From CAWACC01 sp964390695 (lineage in GTDB: Bacteria > Chlamydiota > Chlamydiia > Chlamydiales > Parachlamydiaceae), in the NCBI GenBank assembly GCA_964390695.1, contig CAYMKI010000066.1:1-15703 (forward strand): DNA of 15,703 bases, in the 5' to 3' direction. Position numbers and translations under genes: made by a program. Below are positions 1 to 6,205 of the stretch, in pieces (the stretch's first letter is position 1; every line of letters begins with the position of its first letter). The notes beneath the pieces were generated by a model. The model saw only the letters and a program-made list of their open reading frames with translations, had not been told where the DNA came from and made no database searches.

Positions 1-74
1 TAAGGCGAGCATTTTTGACTTTTTTCTGAAATCAAATTACTCATTTGATCGCTATACCTTTTGCGTAAGGTGAG
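1..74. other. Short non-coding left edge
   Basis: No coding region is seen. A 9-base near-repeat taaggcgag / taaggtgag lies at 1-9 and 66-74, the second just after the F-box gene stop (minus strand). Too short to interpret. Confidence 0.4.
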
Positions 75-968
75 TTATGACGATTCGGAATTATCTAGCT
101 GCCTAAGGGTATTTTCTATCTGATTTTTGAAGCTTATCTCTAGATACGCTTTATAAGCCTTATGTGGAGCATGTAAAAATAGCTCTATATTTTCTATGTC
201 GCAGTAGATGGGGATTTTTAGACTTTTTGCTATAAATTTCTGCACTTCTGGATCTTTCAGCGTTTTGCCTTCCATGCCCAACAACAGCAATCTAACGGCA
301 AACAACAAAAAAGTATCCTCAAATCTCCTCAGATCGCAGTTATTGCAGGCAACTATGTATATTTCCTCAGAAATATGTTTCCGATCTTGCTTGGAAATTT
401 TGTATTCTTGGGCATACACTTTGATTTTTTCGATGACAGTATCAAACAGCTTATACTTTAATAACTCATCATCTCTTAAGGTCTTCTTATGTCTTATAAT
501 ATACTGTTCGACAAGAGCTAAACGGGAACAAAATACAAGTACAGCGTCTCCACTCACATACTGCCTGGCACTTTTGCAAATTCGCGACCAAGCATATAGG
601 GTGTGATAGTCTAGATGCTTGGATATATGATGGATAATATCCTCTGGAATCACTGTTTGAAAGCGTGTTTTCCACAGATTAAAATTTATGATCGGAAGTG
701 TTTTGATAGGTTGAAAATGCAACCCAAGTTGGTTGTAACCTGTAATCAATCGGTTTGTTTTGACAATATTGCGCTTACAGAGTTCAATTTTTTCCAGAAC
801 GGCCTGACTGCTCATGATCCCTTCCTCAGCCTCGCTTCTGAAAATGCGTAATTGCCGCATGAATAGCGCTTTAAGATTCTCTAGTTTTTTTCTGCGCTGA
901 GTCTCGTGTAACAAGTTCTCAAAAGGCCAATCACTCTGTGCTATTTTAAATACTTTTAGATTCATCAT
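75..968 (-). CDS. F-box-like protein, putative host-directed effector
   Basis: I assign this as an F-box-like protein. Around residues 106-148 it has a Pro-Glu-Asp-Ile-Ile helix start, a conserved Leu/Tyr core and a Cys-Lys-Ser-Ala-Arg segment, the usual layout of an F-box (Leu-Pro-x-Glu, then Val-Cys-Lys-x-Trp). F-box proteins bind Skp1 and recruit substrates to host SCF ubiquitin ligases; environmental chlamydiae have many as presumed secreted effectors. The N-terminal 100 residues are charged and helical (possible coiled coil); the C-terminal 150 have no recognised domain. No signal peptide or membrane segment is seen. An upstream GTG (974) is unlikely as the start because it overlaps the AGGAGG Shine-Dalgarno (974-979); the ATG at 968 (spacing 5) or 965 (spacing 8) fits. 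The F-box match is weaker than in the gene at 2397-3230, so the family call is moderate and the target is unknown. Confidence 0.6.
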   Translation of the reverse strand: MMNLKVFKIAQSDWPFENLLHETQRRKKLENLKALFMRQLRIFRSEAEEGIMSSQAVLEKIELCKRNIVKTNRLITGYNQLGLHFQPIKTLPIINFNLWKTRFQTVIPEDIIHHISKHLDYHTLYAWSRICKSARQYVSGDAVLVFCSRLALVEQYIIRHKKTLRDDELLKYKLFDTVIEKIKVYAQEYKISKQDRKHISEEIYIVACNNCDLRRFEDTFLLFAVRLLLLGMEGKTLKDPEVQKFIAKSLKIPIYCDIENIELFLHAPHKAYKAYLEISFKNQIENTLRQLDNSESS

Positions 969-973
969 AGACA

Positions 974-979
974 CCTCCT
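974..979 (-). promoter_or_regulatory. Strong Shine-Dalgarno deciding the F-box gene start
   Basis: A perfect AGGAGG lies 5 nt before ATG 968 and 8 nt before ATG 965. It excludes the longer GTG-initiated reading, since that GTG shares a base with the site. Further upstream (986-1008) is an AT-rich hairpin (acttt[t]caaat-aa-atttgaaagt, 10 bp with one bulge) in the presumed 5' leader. Confidence 0.75.
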
Positions 980-1012
980 ATGAACACTTTTCAAATAAAT
1001 TTGAAAGTCAAC

Positions 1013-1104
1013 ACCCAAACAACCTGAAAAGTCAGTTTTGGACCCGTGCGAATACTCTCGTGATTTAGCCAGGTCGAAATTTCAAATTTTCAGGTTGTTT
1101 GGGT
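1013..1104. repeat. 92-bp element with perfect 18-bp terminal inverted repeats (MITE-like)
   Basis: The left arm acccaaacaacctgaaaa (1013-1030) is the exact reverse complement of the right arm ttttcaggttgtttgggt (1087-1104), around a 56-nt core with no ORF. It lies between the antiporter 3' end and the F-box gene start. In RNA it would fold into a long hairpin without a following U-run, so it is not a standard terminator. I see no clear target-site duplication. A miniature inverted-repeat transposable element is the best guess; a mRNA-stabilising or attenuating hairpin is the alternative. Confidence 0.65.
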
Positions 1105-1140
1105 AGAGTCGTAGCAGGAAAGCAAATCAAATGTTCGGCA

Positions 1141-2307
1141 TCACGAATAGATATTTTCCACAAGTAAGGTCTTAGGTTTATCTTTCCCCAACTCCGTCTT
1201 TTTTACCCTTACAGGAAACAGCAAGGAAGATCCAACTGTTAATATTAAACTTGTCATGAGAAGCATGTCTATTTGTTCTTGCCCAAAATGATGATGTATC
1301 AGAATCTCTGCTGCCACAGACGCCATGGTTATGTTAGGGAAAAACAACAAAAATGTTTTCAATGGCTCAGTTGTTCCAAAGCAGTATCTAAATAAAAAAT
1401 AGCGCATCCCTAAAGCCGCACATAAGATGATGCTGATTGGCTGAATCAAAGCGGAAAAATTATCTATAGAAATTCGTGTCCCTAAGCTTAAAAAGAATAT
1501 AGGGATTAATACTCCTTTAGCAACAGGCTTGAGTTCATCTTCAATTTTCAATCCCTTATGGGTGACTGCGGACATAAACAATCCTAAAAAGAAAGCTGTT
1601 TTAGGAGCAGACAATCCTATTCTTTCCCCCACAATGGCGACCACTAAAATAATAAGTAACATCTGATGGATTTTCCATCTCCCTTGCCCGTCCAACAATA
1701 TACTTAAAGTATGGTGAATGCGCTTTGAAAATAATTTCATTATGATGATAAAAAATAGTATCGCTGCACACTGAGAAATAATTTCAATTCCCCATCCATA
1801 ACTCAACACAACATCAGTAGAAGCAAAAATAAATAGCGTCATCACCTCCAGCACTATCATAGAAGCTAAAATTTGAGATTTTGCTACTGGATCTAAATCC
1901 TCTTCCTGAGTTTTAAGCAATCCATATGCAATGCTTAATGAACACGCATTGATGCCTGTAGCAGCTACCCATCCAAAATTAATATCATAGCCGTATAAAA
2001 AAAACATGGTAACTAACAAGGGAATCTGGACACCTAGCCACAATGCGCAGAATTTTAACGGTTTTTGTAGTGAGTTCCAAGAAGGCAAATCTATCTCCAA
2101 TCCAATCAAAAAAAGCAAAAGCGTAAAACCTATCTTACCTAACTCGTCCAGCATAAATCGCGTATACACAGTAAGAAATCCGGATAAAAGCACTCCCACA
2201 ACCAAATAAGCACTATATAATAAAGATGGCCTGCGAATATATTTGCATATTCTCGGCAAAGAGATAATTAAAACAATAATAATTGCTATAGTTTCAATTG
2301 TTGTCAT
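1141..2307 (-). CDS. CPA2-family cation/proton antiporter (Na_H_Exchanger domain), KefB/NapA-like
   Basis: A 388-aa polytopic inner-membrane protein with about 11-12 hydrophobic segments over nearly its whole length, predicted to exchange Na+ or K+ for protons. CPA2 hallmarks are the Gly-Lys-Ile-Gly-Phe then Leu-Phe-Leu-Ile-Gly-Leu-Glu-Ile-Asp segment (about 57-73) and the Phe-Phe-Leu-Gly-Leu-Phe-Met-Ser ... Leu-Lys-Pro-Val ... Ile-Phe-Phe-Leu-Ser-Leu-Gly segment (about 239-276). There is no C-terminal RCK/TrkA-N domain, so it is shorter than Kef channels. Where the family usually has an acidic Asp at the transport site, this protein seems to have Glu (Val-Leu-Glu-Val, E154). I chose ATG 2307 because AAAGG (2313-2317) sits 5 nt upstream; the upstream TTG reading would start inside the presumed -10 box. 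Flanked by two F-box genes on the same strand. The ion is not known. Confidence 0.8.
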   Translation of the reverse strand: MTTIETIAIIIVLIISLPRICKYIRRPSLLYSAYLVVGVLLSGFLTVYTRFMLDELGKIGFTLLLFLIGLEIDLPSWNSLQKPLKFCALWLGVQIPLLVTMFFLYGYDINFGWVAATGINACSLSIAYGLLKTQEEDLDPVAKSQILASMIVLEVMTLFIFASTDVVLSYGWGIEIISQCAAILFFIIIMKLFSKRIHHTLSILLDGQGRWKIHQMLLIILVVAIVGERIGLSAPKTAFFLGLFMSAVTHKGLKIEDELKPVAKGVLIPIFFLSLGTRISIDNFSALIQPISIILCAALGMRYFLFRYCFGTTEPLKTFLLFFPNITMASVAAEILIHHHFGQEQIDMLLMTSLILTVGSSLLFPVRVKKTELGKDKPKTLLVENIYS

Positions 2308-2325
2308 ATTAACCTTTAATTCTAT

Positions 2326-2353
2326 ATTATACAATTTTGAAATCGACTTTCAT
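2326..2353 (-). promoter_or_regulatory. Candidate sigma-70-type promoter for the antiporter
   Basis: On the minus strand a perfect TATAAT (2331-2326) is preceded, after a 16-nt spacer, by ATGAAA (2353-2348; 4 of 6 match to TTGACA). It lies about 20 nt upstream of the ATG at 2307, so the leader would be very short. The -35 is weak; the -10 is the main evidence. Confidence 0.4.
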
Positions 2354-2396
2354 GCCTAGAAGAAATTCTCTCTCAAAACTGGTACGAAGTCAAGTT

Positions 2397-3230
2397 TTAA
2401 CACAGTTCTAAAACGCTTTTACCATTTAAAGTCAACCGAGGCCCCTCGATAAATGCATTCGAATTAGTCTCTGTTCTTAATAATCTGCCGATAGGCTGTT
2501 TCTTCATCAAACGTATGATTCGGTCGTGAGGTTTATCTGCCTGAAAACATTCTAATGGGTCTTCTCGTGGTAGGAGGAGAACAGCCTCATCTAATAAAGT
2601 TTCGCCTATCTCTCTTTCTTGAATGTATAGATGTTTAGGATGAATTGCATCAAAAGAAAATAGCAACCCATCATTAAACACTTTCTGCATCTGATTGTCG
2701 CGTATTCTAAGTAATATACAACTTTTATTTTGGAATATAGACTCACATTCATCTGAATACTTTACTTGTTTGTAAATACCAAGGACAATGGGTGCGGTAA
2801 AATCCTTCTCCTCAACACGCGAATTTTGCTCGAAAATCTTTAGTGGAATACGCCTGACAAAATCTACCCCTCCCAATGACTTCACTATCCAATCAGGAAA
2901 ATGCCTTGCCACTTCTTCATCTTGGCGTAACACATAACTACAAACTAGTGATTTGTTATCGATGGATATAAGATGATTTAATGAGCGAAATATCCATCCT
3001 ATATAGGGCTTACCTTGAGCTTGTCTAAGAGTATGCTCTGTAGGAGTCATCTCCAAACCATAGTTTTCTTTAATATTTTTCCAAACCACATCCTGACTAA
3101 ATAACTTATTCCAGAGTTTTGAAACTTGCAAACATTTATTCAAGTCATTTATATTCAATTTTCTTACAATAATATCTTGTATATCTTCAGGCAGATTAAC
3201 TAACAAATAATTATTTGCAATAGGATCCAT
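2397..3230 (-). CDS. F-box protein, putative host-directed effector
   Basis: A clear F-box lies at residues 13-52: Leu-Pro-Glu-Asp-Ile, Leu-x-Ile-Asn-Asp-Leu, Cys-Leu-Gln-Val-Ser-Lys-Leu-Trp and Val-Val-Trp-Lys-Asn-Ile, matching the canonical Leu-Pro-x-Glu / Val-Ser-Lys-x-Trp / x-x-Trp-Lys pattern. It would bind Skp1 and act in host ubiquitination if delivered into the amoeba. The N-terminal F-box followed by a roughly 200-residue variable tail with no recognised repeats recalls the multi-copy F-box families of environmental chlamydiae. There is no signal peptide, so type III secretion would be needed (inferred). Residues 68-74 (Leu-Arg-Gln-Ala-Gln-Gly-Lys) match the translation of a widespread bacterial small repeat, suggesting an in-frame insertion. 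The ATG at 3230 has GAGG 7 nt upstream. Substrate unknown. Confidence 0.8.
   Translation of the reverse strand: MDPIANNYLLVNLPEDIQDIIVRKLNINDLNKCLQVSKLWNKLFSQDVVWKNIKENYGLEMTPTEHTLRQAQGKPYIGWIFRSLNHLISIDNKSLVCSYVLRQDEEVARHFPDWIVKSLGGVDFVRRIPLKIFEQNSRVEEKDFTAPIVLGIYKQVKYSDECESIFQNKSCILLRIRDNQMQKVFNDGLLFSFDAIHPKHLYIQEREIGETLLDEAVLLLPREDPLECFQADKPHDRIIRLMKKQPIGRLLRTETNSNAFIEGPRLTLNGKSVLELC
3009..3029 (-). repeat. In-frame copy of the 'RQAQG' dispersed small repeat inside the F-box gene
   Basis: On the coding strand cttagacaagctcaagg closely resembles the recurring small bacterial repeat of the form CTTCGACAAGCTCAGG, which in this frame reads Leu-Arg-Gln-Ala-Gln-Gly. It falls just after the F-box domain, in a likely linker. 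I recall that repeat from memory; the likeness could be chance, but the peptide signature is distinctive. Confidence 0.45.
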
Positions 3231-3297
3231 CTACTAACCTCACAATATAGATCTATTTAACGGGACTATTCACAATCTCTCATAAAACATTTTAAAA

Positions 3298-3322
3298 CCA
3301 CCACAGAGCACATAGAGAGATT
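3298..3322 (+). repeat. CACAGAGG-type degenerate repeat, copy A
   Basis: It reads ccaccacagagcacatagaga and resembles the beginning of the copy at 15468-15525 (accacagaggaagagaggg). It belongs to a low-complexity family built on the unit cacagaggca. Confidence 0.5.
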
Positions 3323-3409
3323 CAATAAAGGGTCATCAGCACACAGCTCGATAGTTGCTTTCAGCGCCCTCTATCGTGAAATAACATGGATCATCGTTTT
3401 ATATTTCAA

Positions 3410-3443
3410 ACACAGATTCGCAGATTCACTAAGGCTCAGAGGG
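3410..3443 (+). repeat. CACAGAGG-type degenerate repeat, copy B
   Basis: Degenerate units of the same family (acacagattcgcagattcac, then aaggctcagaggg) run directly into the first hairpin at 3445. Confidence 0.4.
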
Positions 3444-3444
3444 T

Positions 3445-3508
3445 TCAGTCAAAACCCGCAGGGTTTTGACTGACAGCGCTAAAATTGTGCGCTTCGCGCG
3501 CAATTTTA
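3445..3508. repeat. Two adjacent strong hairpins (REP/BIME-like pair)
   Basis: Hairpin 1 has a perfect 13-bp stem, tcagtcaaaaccc (3445-3457) with gggttttgactga (3461-3473), and a 3-nt loop. Hairpin 2 pairs 3480-3492 with 3496-3508 (13 bp, one G-T wobble) around a GCGC-rich tip. Only 6 nt separate them. A T-run (tgttttt, 3509-3515) follows on the plus strand, so hairpin 2 could terminate plus-strand transcription, but no plus-strand gene precedes it. A REP/BIME-like repeat is the best reading. Confidence 0.6.
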
Positions 3509-3555
3509 TGTTTTTGCTTCTTGTCAAAGCCTTATATATTCATGCTGATTTCATT

Positions 3556-3600
3556 CGTTAACTCCGTGCCTCAGCGCCTCCGTGCCCTCTGCGTTTAACT
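3556..3600 (-). repeat. CACAGAGG-type degenerate repeat, copy C, inverted
   Basis: Read on the minus strand this gives cgcagagggcacggaggcg, then ctgaggcacggagttaacg: tandem GAGGCAC-like units of the same family in the opposite orientation to copies A and B. Together they bracket the hairpin pair. Confidence 0.5.
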
Positions 3601-3706
3601 TGAAGCCATATTGTAGAGATCAATCTTTTAGTCTTTTTTTCTTTTTTGTACTCTTTTGAGTGAAGAACCATAACAAAAAGGAGATTAATTAGGCAAGAGG
3701 TCTATG

Positions 3707-4285
3707 TTATGCCTGAAATTCCAGCAGGTTGGATCGGCCGAATTGGCGCGAGCTGATGAACTTCAAGCGTTCAAAATCACGGGCCAGCTCTTTGGACAAG
3801 GCTGAATCTTCGATAAAAACCCTCCCGCCAGGTTTCAACACAGAACCCGCATCCAAAAGATGAAGCAGTCTAAGGCTATAAGACATCTTCTTTCCTTGGA
3901 AAAATCTCGTGGCATCATAAGGAGGATCGGCATAGATCAGGTCAAAAACACGCCCCTGTTTAATGCACCTCTCCAGAAAATCAAATACATCTCCCTGCCA
4001 CACCTCTCCCTGCAAACCCACCTGTAAAGCGGAAAGATTCTCTTTGATGCATTGGGCAGCTTCGCGATGGCTATCGACAAATACGGCTTTTGAGGCTCCG
4101 CGACTGAGAGCTTCCAAACCCATAGCTCCTGAACCGGCAAACAGATCTAGGATCACGGCTCCCTCGACCTGGTGCTGGATCATGTTAAAAAGGGCCGCGC
4201 GAAGCTTCTCCGATGTCGGCCTAGTGGTTAATCCCTTGGGGGCTTTAAGGGTACGGTTTTTATAAGTTCCTGCTACAATGCGCAT
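3707..4285 (-). CDS. rsmD: 16S rRNA (guanine966-N2)-methyltransferase RsmD
   Basis: This cytoplasmic enzyme transfers a methyl group from S-adenosylmethionine to N2 of G966 of 16S rRNA during small-subunit assembly. At 192 aa the length is typical. The N-terminus Met-Arg-Ile-Val-Ala-Gly with Arg-Pro-Thr at 22-24 is characteristic of the family. The SAM-binding motif I is Asp-Leu-Phe-Ala-Gly-Ser-Gly-Ala-Met-Gly (47-56) and the catalytic Asp-Pro-Pro-Tyr is at 120-123. The ATG is only 8 nt after the stop of the VWA gene and has no recognisable Shine-Dalgarno, so translation is probably coupled to that gene. It seems to be the last gene of the TPR-VWA-rsmD transcription unit. No clear terminator is seen after it. 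Confidence 0.95.
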   Translation of the reverse strand: MRIVAGTYKNRTLKAPKGLTTRPTSEKLRAALFNMIQHQVEGAVILDLFAGSGAMGLEALSRGASKAVFVDSHREAAQCIKENLSALQVGLQGEVWQGDVFDFLERCIKQGRVFDLIYADPPYDATRFFQGKKMSYSLRLLHLLDAGSVLKPGGRVFIEDSALSKELARDFERLKFISSRQFGRSNLLEFQA

Positions 4286-4293
4286 ATATACAA

Positions 4294-6189
4294 CTATTTA
4301 AAAGCTAAAGGTATACGGTAGGGAGCCAGCAAGTGCTTGGCCTCATTCAGGTGATGTTGCTGCCCATCAAATAAATAATTATGATAGGCTACATAAGCCT
4401 TCTGCAACGCCATTTTTTTGGCCAAGACCTCTGACTCAATTTTTGAGGCTTTGCTAAAGGACACTTCCTGTTTTATATCCAGCAATTTATCATAATATTT
4501 TCCCTGGAAGAATATGTGAAAGTCCTTGAGCTGATCGGTGATCCCATAGACTACATAAGGGGTATTTTCATATAAATTAGGCAGATACTGCTTTTCGGGA
4601 AAGACGGTAATCTTTTGGTCCTGTCCAGATGACAGCGTGGTGATGGTGATATCTTTACCGATGGGATTTCGGATCGATTTGATCAGATTGAACAACACCC
4701 CTTCAATCCCATTGTCAGTAGGTGAAAAATGCAGCGAACCTTTATTAAACACACTTAAAATATCCAGCAAAGCCAAGTTATTTCCCTTGCCTGAAGCTAA
4801 GGTATACAGGGAGACTTTTCCGGCATTTTTGTTCGTCCAGCTGCCTATGCAGGTCCTTTGTTTATCCAGGCTTAAGAATGTGTCTCCATCCGACAACAAG
4901 ATCGCCGTATTCACCTCATTTTCCGCTACGTCGGAAGGCACAATCAGACCAAGGGATGAGTACAGATCGGTATTGGCAAAAAGCCCGCCATAAGGCTGAT
5001 TGAGGATAAAATCCCTGCCTAAAGATACATTAGCCGTATTCCAATTCAGGTTGTGGGAAGAAAGGCGCGTAATCTTATCATCAAAGACCAAAATGTTGAA
5101 CGTATCCTCTTTTTGCAGCAAAGCCAAAGCCTTTGCAAGAGACGCCTTAGTGATTTCATAACGGTTATAGCGAATGGAATGAGAACGATCGACTAAAAAA
5201 AAGTAATTCTGTTTGATATGTTTAAATTTAACTTGGTCTTTAGGTACCAATTCTAACCTAAATAAATAACCGCCTTCAGCACGCGGGGCATACTCCACAT
5301 TTAGATTAAAATCATTGCTGCCCGCTATGGAGCCCAAGCTTTTATAGTCAAATCCCCGCATTTCATTCACTGGAGTCAACGGCAAAAGAGCATCCCTGCT
5401 GTGAAAATCCAGCGAGGACTTTAAGGCAGAATAATTCCAATTCCCTACAATAGAAGATAAATTAAAACTACCGCCGCTCTTAGTGAGGACGTCAGCCAAC
5501 TGCTTATTCCATACACCGGAACGGTCCTGCATCGAATTTCCTTTTAAAGAGGTATCTTCATGACCCGCTTTAATGGCATTTAAGGTGTCAACTTCTTCTA
5601 TCTCTTCCGGAGCTAGATGACCGTAGGCCATTTCGGTAGCCATGATCAGCTCGTCGACCAGGTACTCATCATTCGGAAATAAGATGTCAATTTCTGTAGG
5701 GCGACGCAGGAACTTGCTGGACAAAAGCTCTTCTCCAAGCGTCGGTGTAATTGCCTGATACGAGTCCGAAAGAGGATGGGATGACACAAGCTCCTTTTTA
5801 GACATTTCCATGGGGTCATCCAAAACATGCATATCTGTAGAGACGCTTTCCACCGGCTGCGAGAATTCCGGAATCTCCTCGAGCACTTCACTGTCTATTT
5901 TTTCCGGCTGGCTTTGCAGATAGATCTGATTTAAAACCTCGGCCAGTTGTTTTTGTTTAAGCACATCCTCAGAAGCGCTCACTATCTCGTCTCGAGGCGT
6001 GATAGATTGATTTTCTATAAAAGCCCTAACATCCGAATGATGATCTATACGCATCTCTTTCAAAAACAATAGGATGGCCAGATGAAATAAGATCGCCAAA
6101 CCAAGGGCTGCAAAGAGCGCAGGCAGCTGCCATTGCTTTATCTTGGAATTGTAAAGAAGAGAAGTTACGTGGCTATTGTTCATATGCAT
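4294..6189 (-). CDS. Membrane-anchored von Willebrand factor A domain protein
   Basis: This 631-aa protein has one N-terminal membrane segment (about 22-43), an acidic, low-complexity region (about 50-215) and a VWA domain at about 328-505. The metal-ion-dependent adhesion site looks complete: Asp-Arg-Ser-His-Ser (334-338), the Thr of Asn-Thr-Asp-Leu (T407) and Leu-Leu-Ser-Asp-Gly-Asp (431-436). A metal-dependent protein-binding role, probably on the periplasmic side of the inner membrane, follows from the family; the ligand is unknown. The gene is 16 nt after the TPR gene and 8 nt before rsmD. A VWA membrane protein with a TPR partner recalls Bat (aerotolerance) operons, though no full Bat set is visible. 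I recall a pair of large uncharacterised genes (CT589/CT590) near uvrB in Chlamydia that could be the counterparts; that needs alignment. The start may be Met1 (6189) or Met3 (6183), neither with a strong Shine-Dalgarno. Confidence 0.75.
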   Translation of the reverse strand: MHMNNSHVTSLLYNSKIKQWQLPALFAALGLAILFHLAILLFLKEMRIDHHSDVRAFIENQSITPRDEIVSASEDVLKQKQLAEVLNQIYLQSQPEKIDSEVLEEIPEFSQPVESVSTDMHVLDDPMEMSKKELVSSHPLSDSYQAITPTLGEELLSSKFLRRPTEIDILFPNDEYLVDELIMATEMAYGHLAPEEIEEVDTLNAIKAGHEDTSLKGNSMQDRSGVWNKQLADVLTKSGGSFNLSSIVGNWNYSALKSSLDFHSRDALLPLTPVNEMRGFDYKSLGSIAGSNDFNLNVEYAPRAEGGYLFRLELVPKDQVKFKHIKQNYFFLVDRSHSIRYNRYEITKASLAKALALLQKEDTFNILVFDDKITRLSSHNLNWNTANVSLGRDFILNQPYGGLFANTDLYSSLGLIVPSDVAENEVNTAILLSDGDTFLSLDKQRTCIGSWTNKNAGKVSLYTLASGKGNNLALLDILSVFNKGSLHFSPTDNGIEGVLFNLIKSIRNPIGKDITITTLSSGQDQKITVFPEKQYLPNLYENTPYVVYGITDQLKDFHIFFQGKYYDKLLDIKQEVSFSKASKIESEVLAKKMALQKAYVAYHNYLFDGQQHHLNEAKHLLAPYRIPLAFK

Positions 6190-6205
6190 TTAAACCATTC
6201 ATCGC

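Larger units (their letters stand above)
3231..3706. other. Gene-free, repeat-rich intergenic region
   Basis: No credible coding region is seen on either strand in these 476 bases. The stretch holds CACAGAGG-type repeats in both orientations (about 3298-3320, 3410-3443 and, inverted, 3556-3600), two strong hairpins (3445-3508), a weak 6-bp inverted repeat (3349-3354 with 3371-3376) and T-rich tracts (3624-3658). It separates the AT-rich F-box segment from the envelope operon, so it marks a plausible boundary of inserted DNA. Confidence 0.7.

Noticed and set aside
1..74. Direct near-repeat taaggYgag at the left edge
   Set aside because: Nine bases with one mismatch, too little to claim without the sequence to the left.
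986..1008. AT-rich hairpin upstream of the F-box gene as a riboswitch
   Set aside because: Pure AT-rich stem with a 2-nt loop and no recognisable aptamer; mentioned only with the Shine-Dalgarno entry.
3624..3658. T-rich tracts as a terminator for rsmD
   Set aside because: They are T-rich on the plus strand while rsmD is on the minus strand, and no strong stem precedes them.
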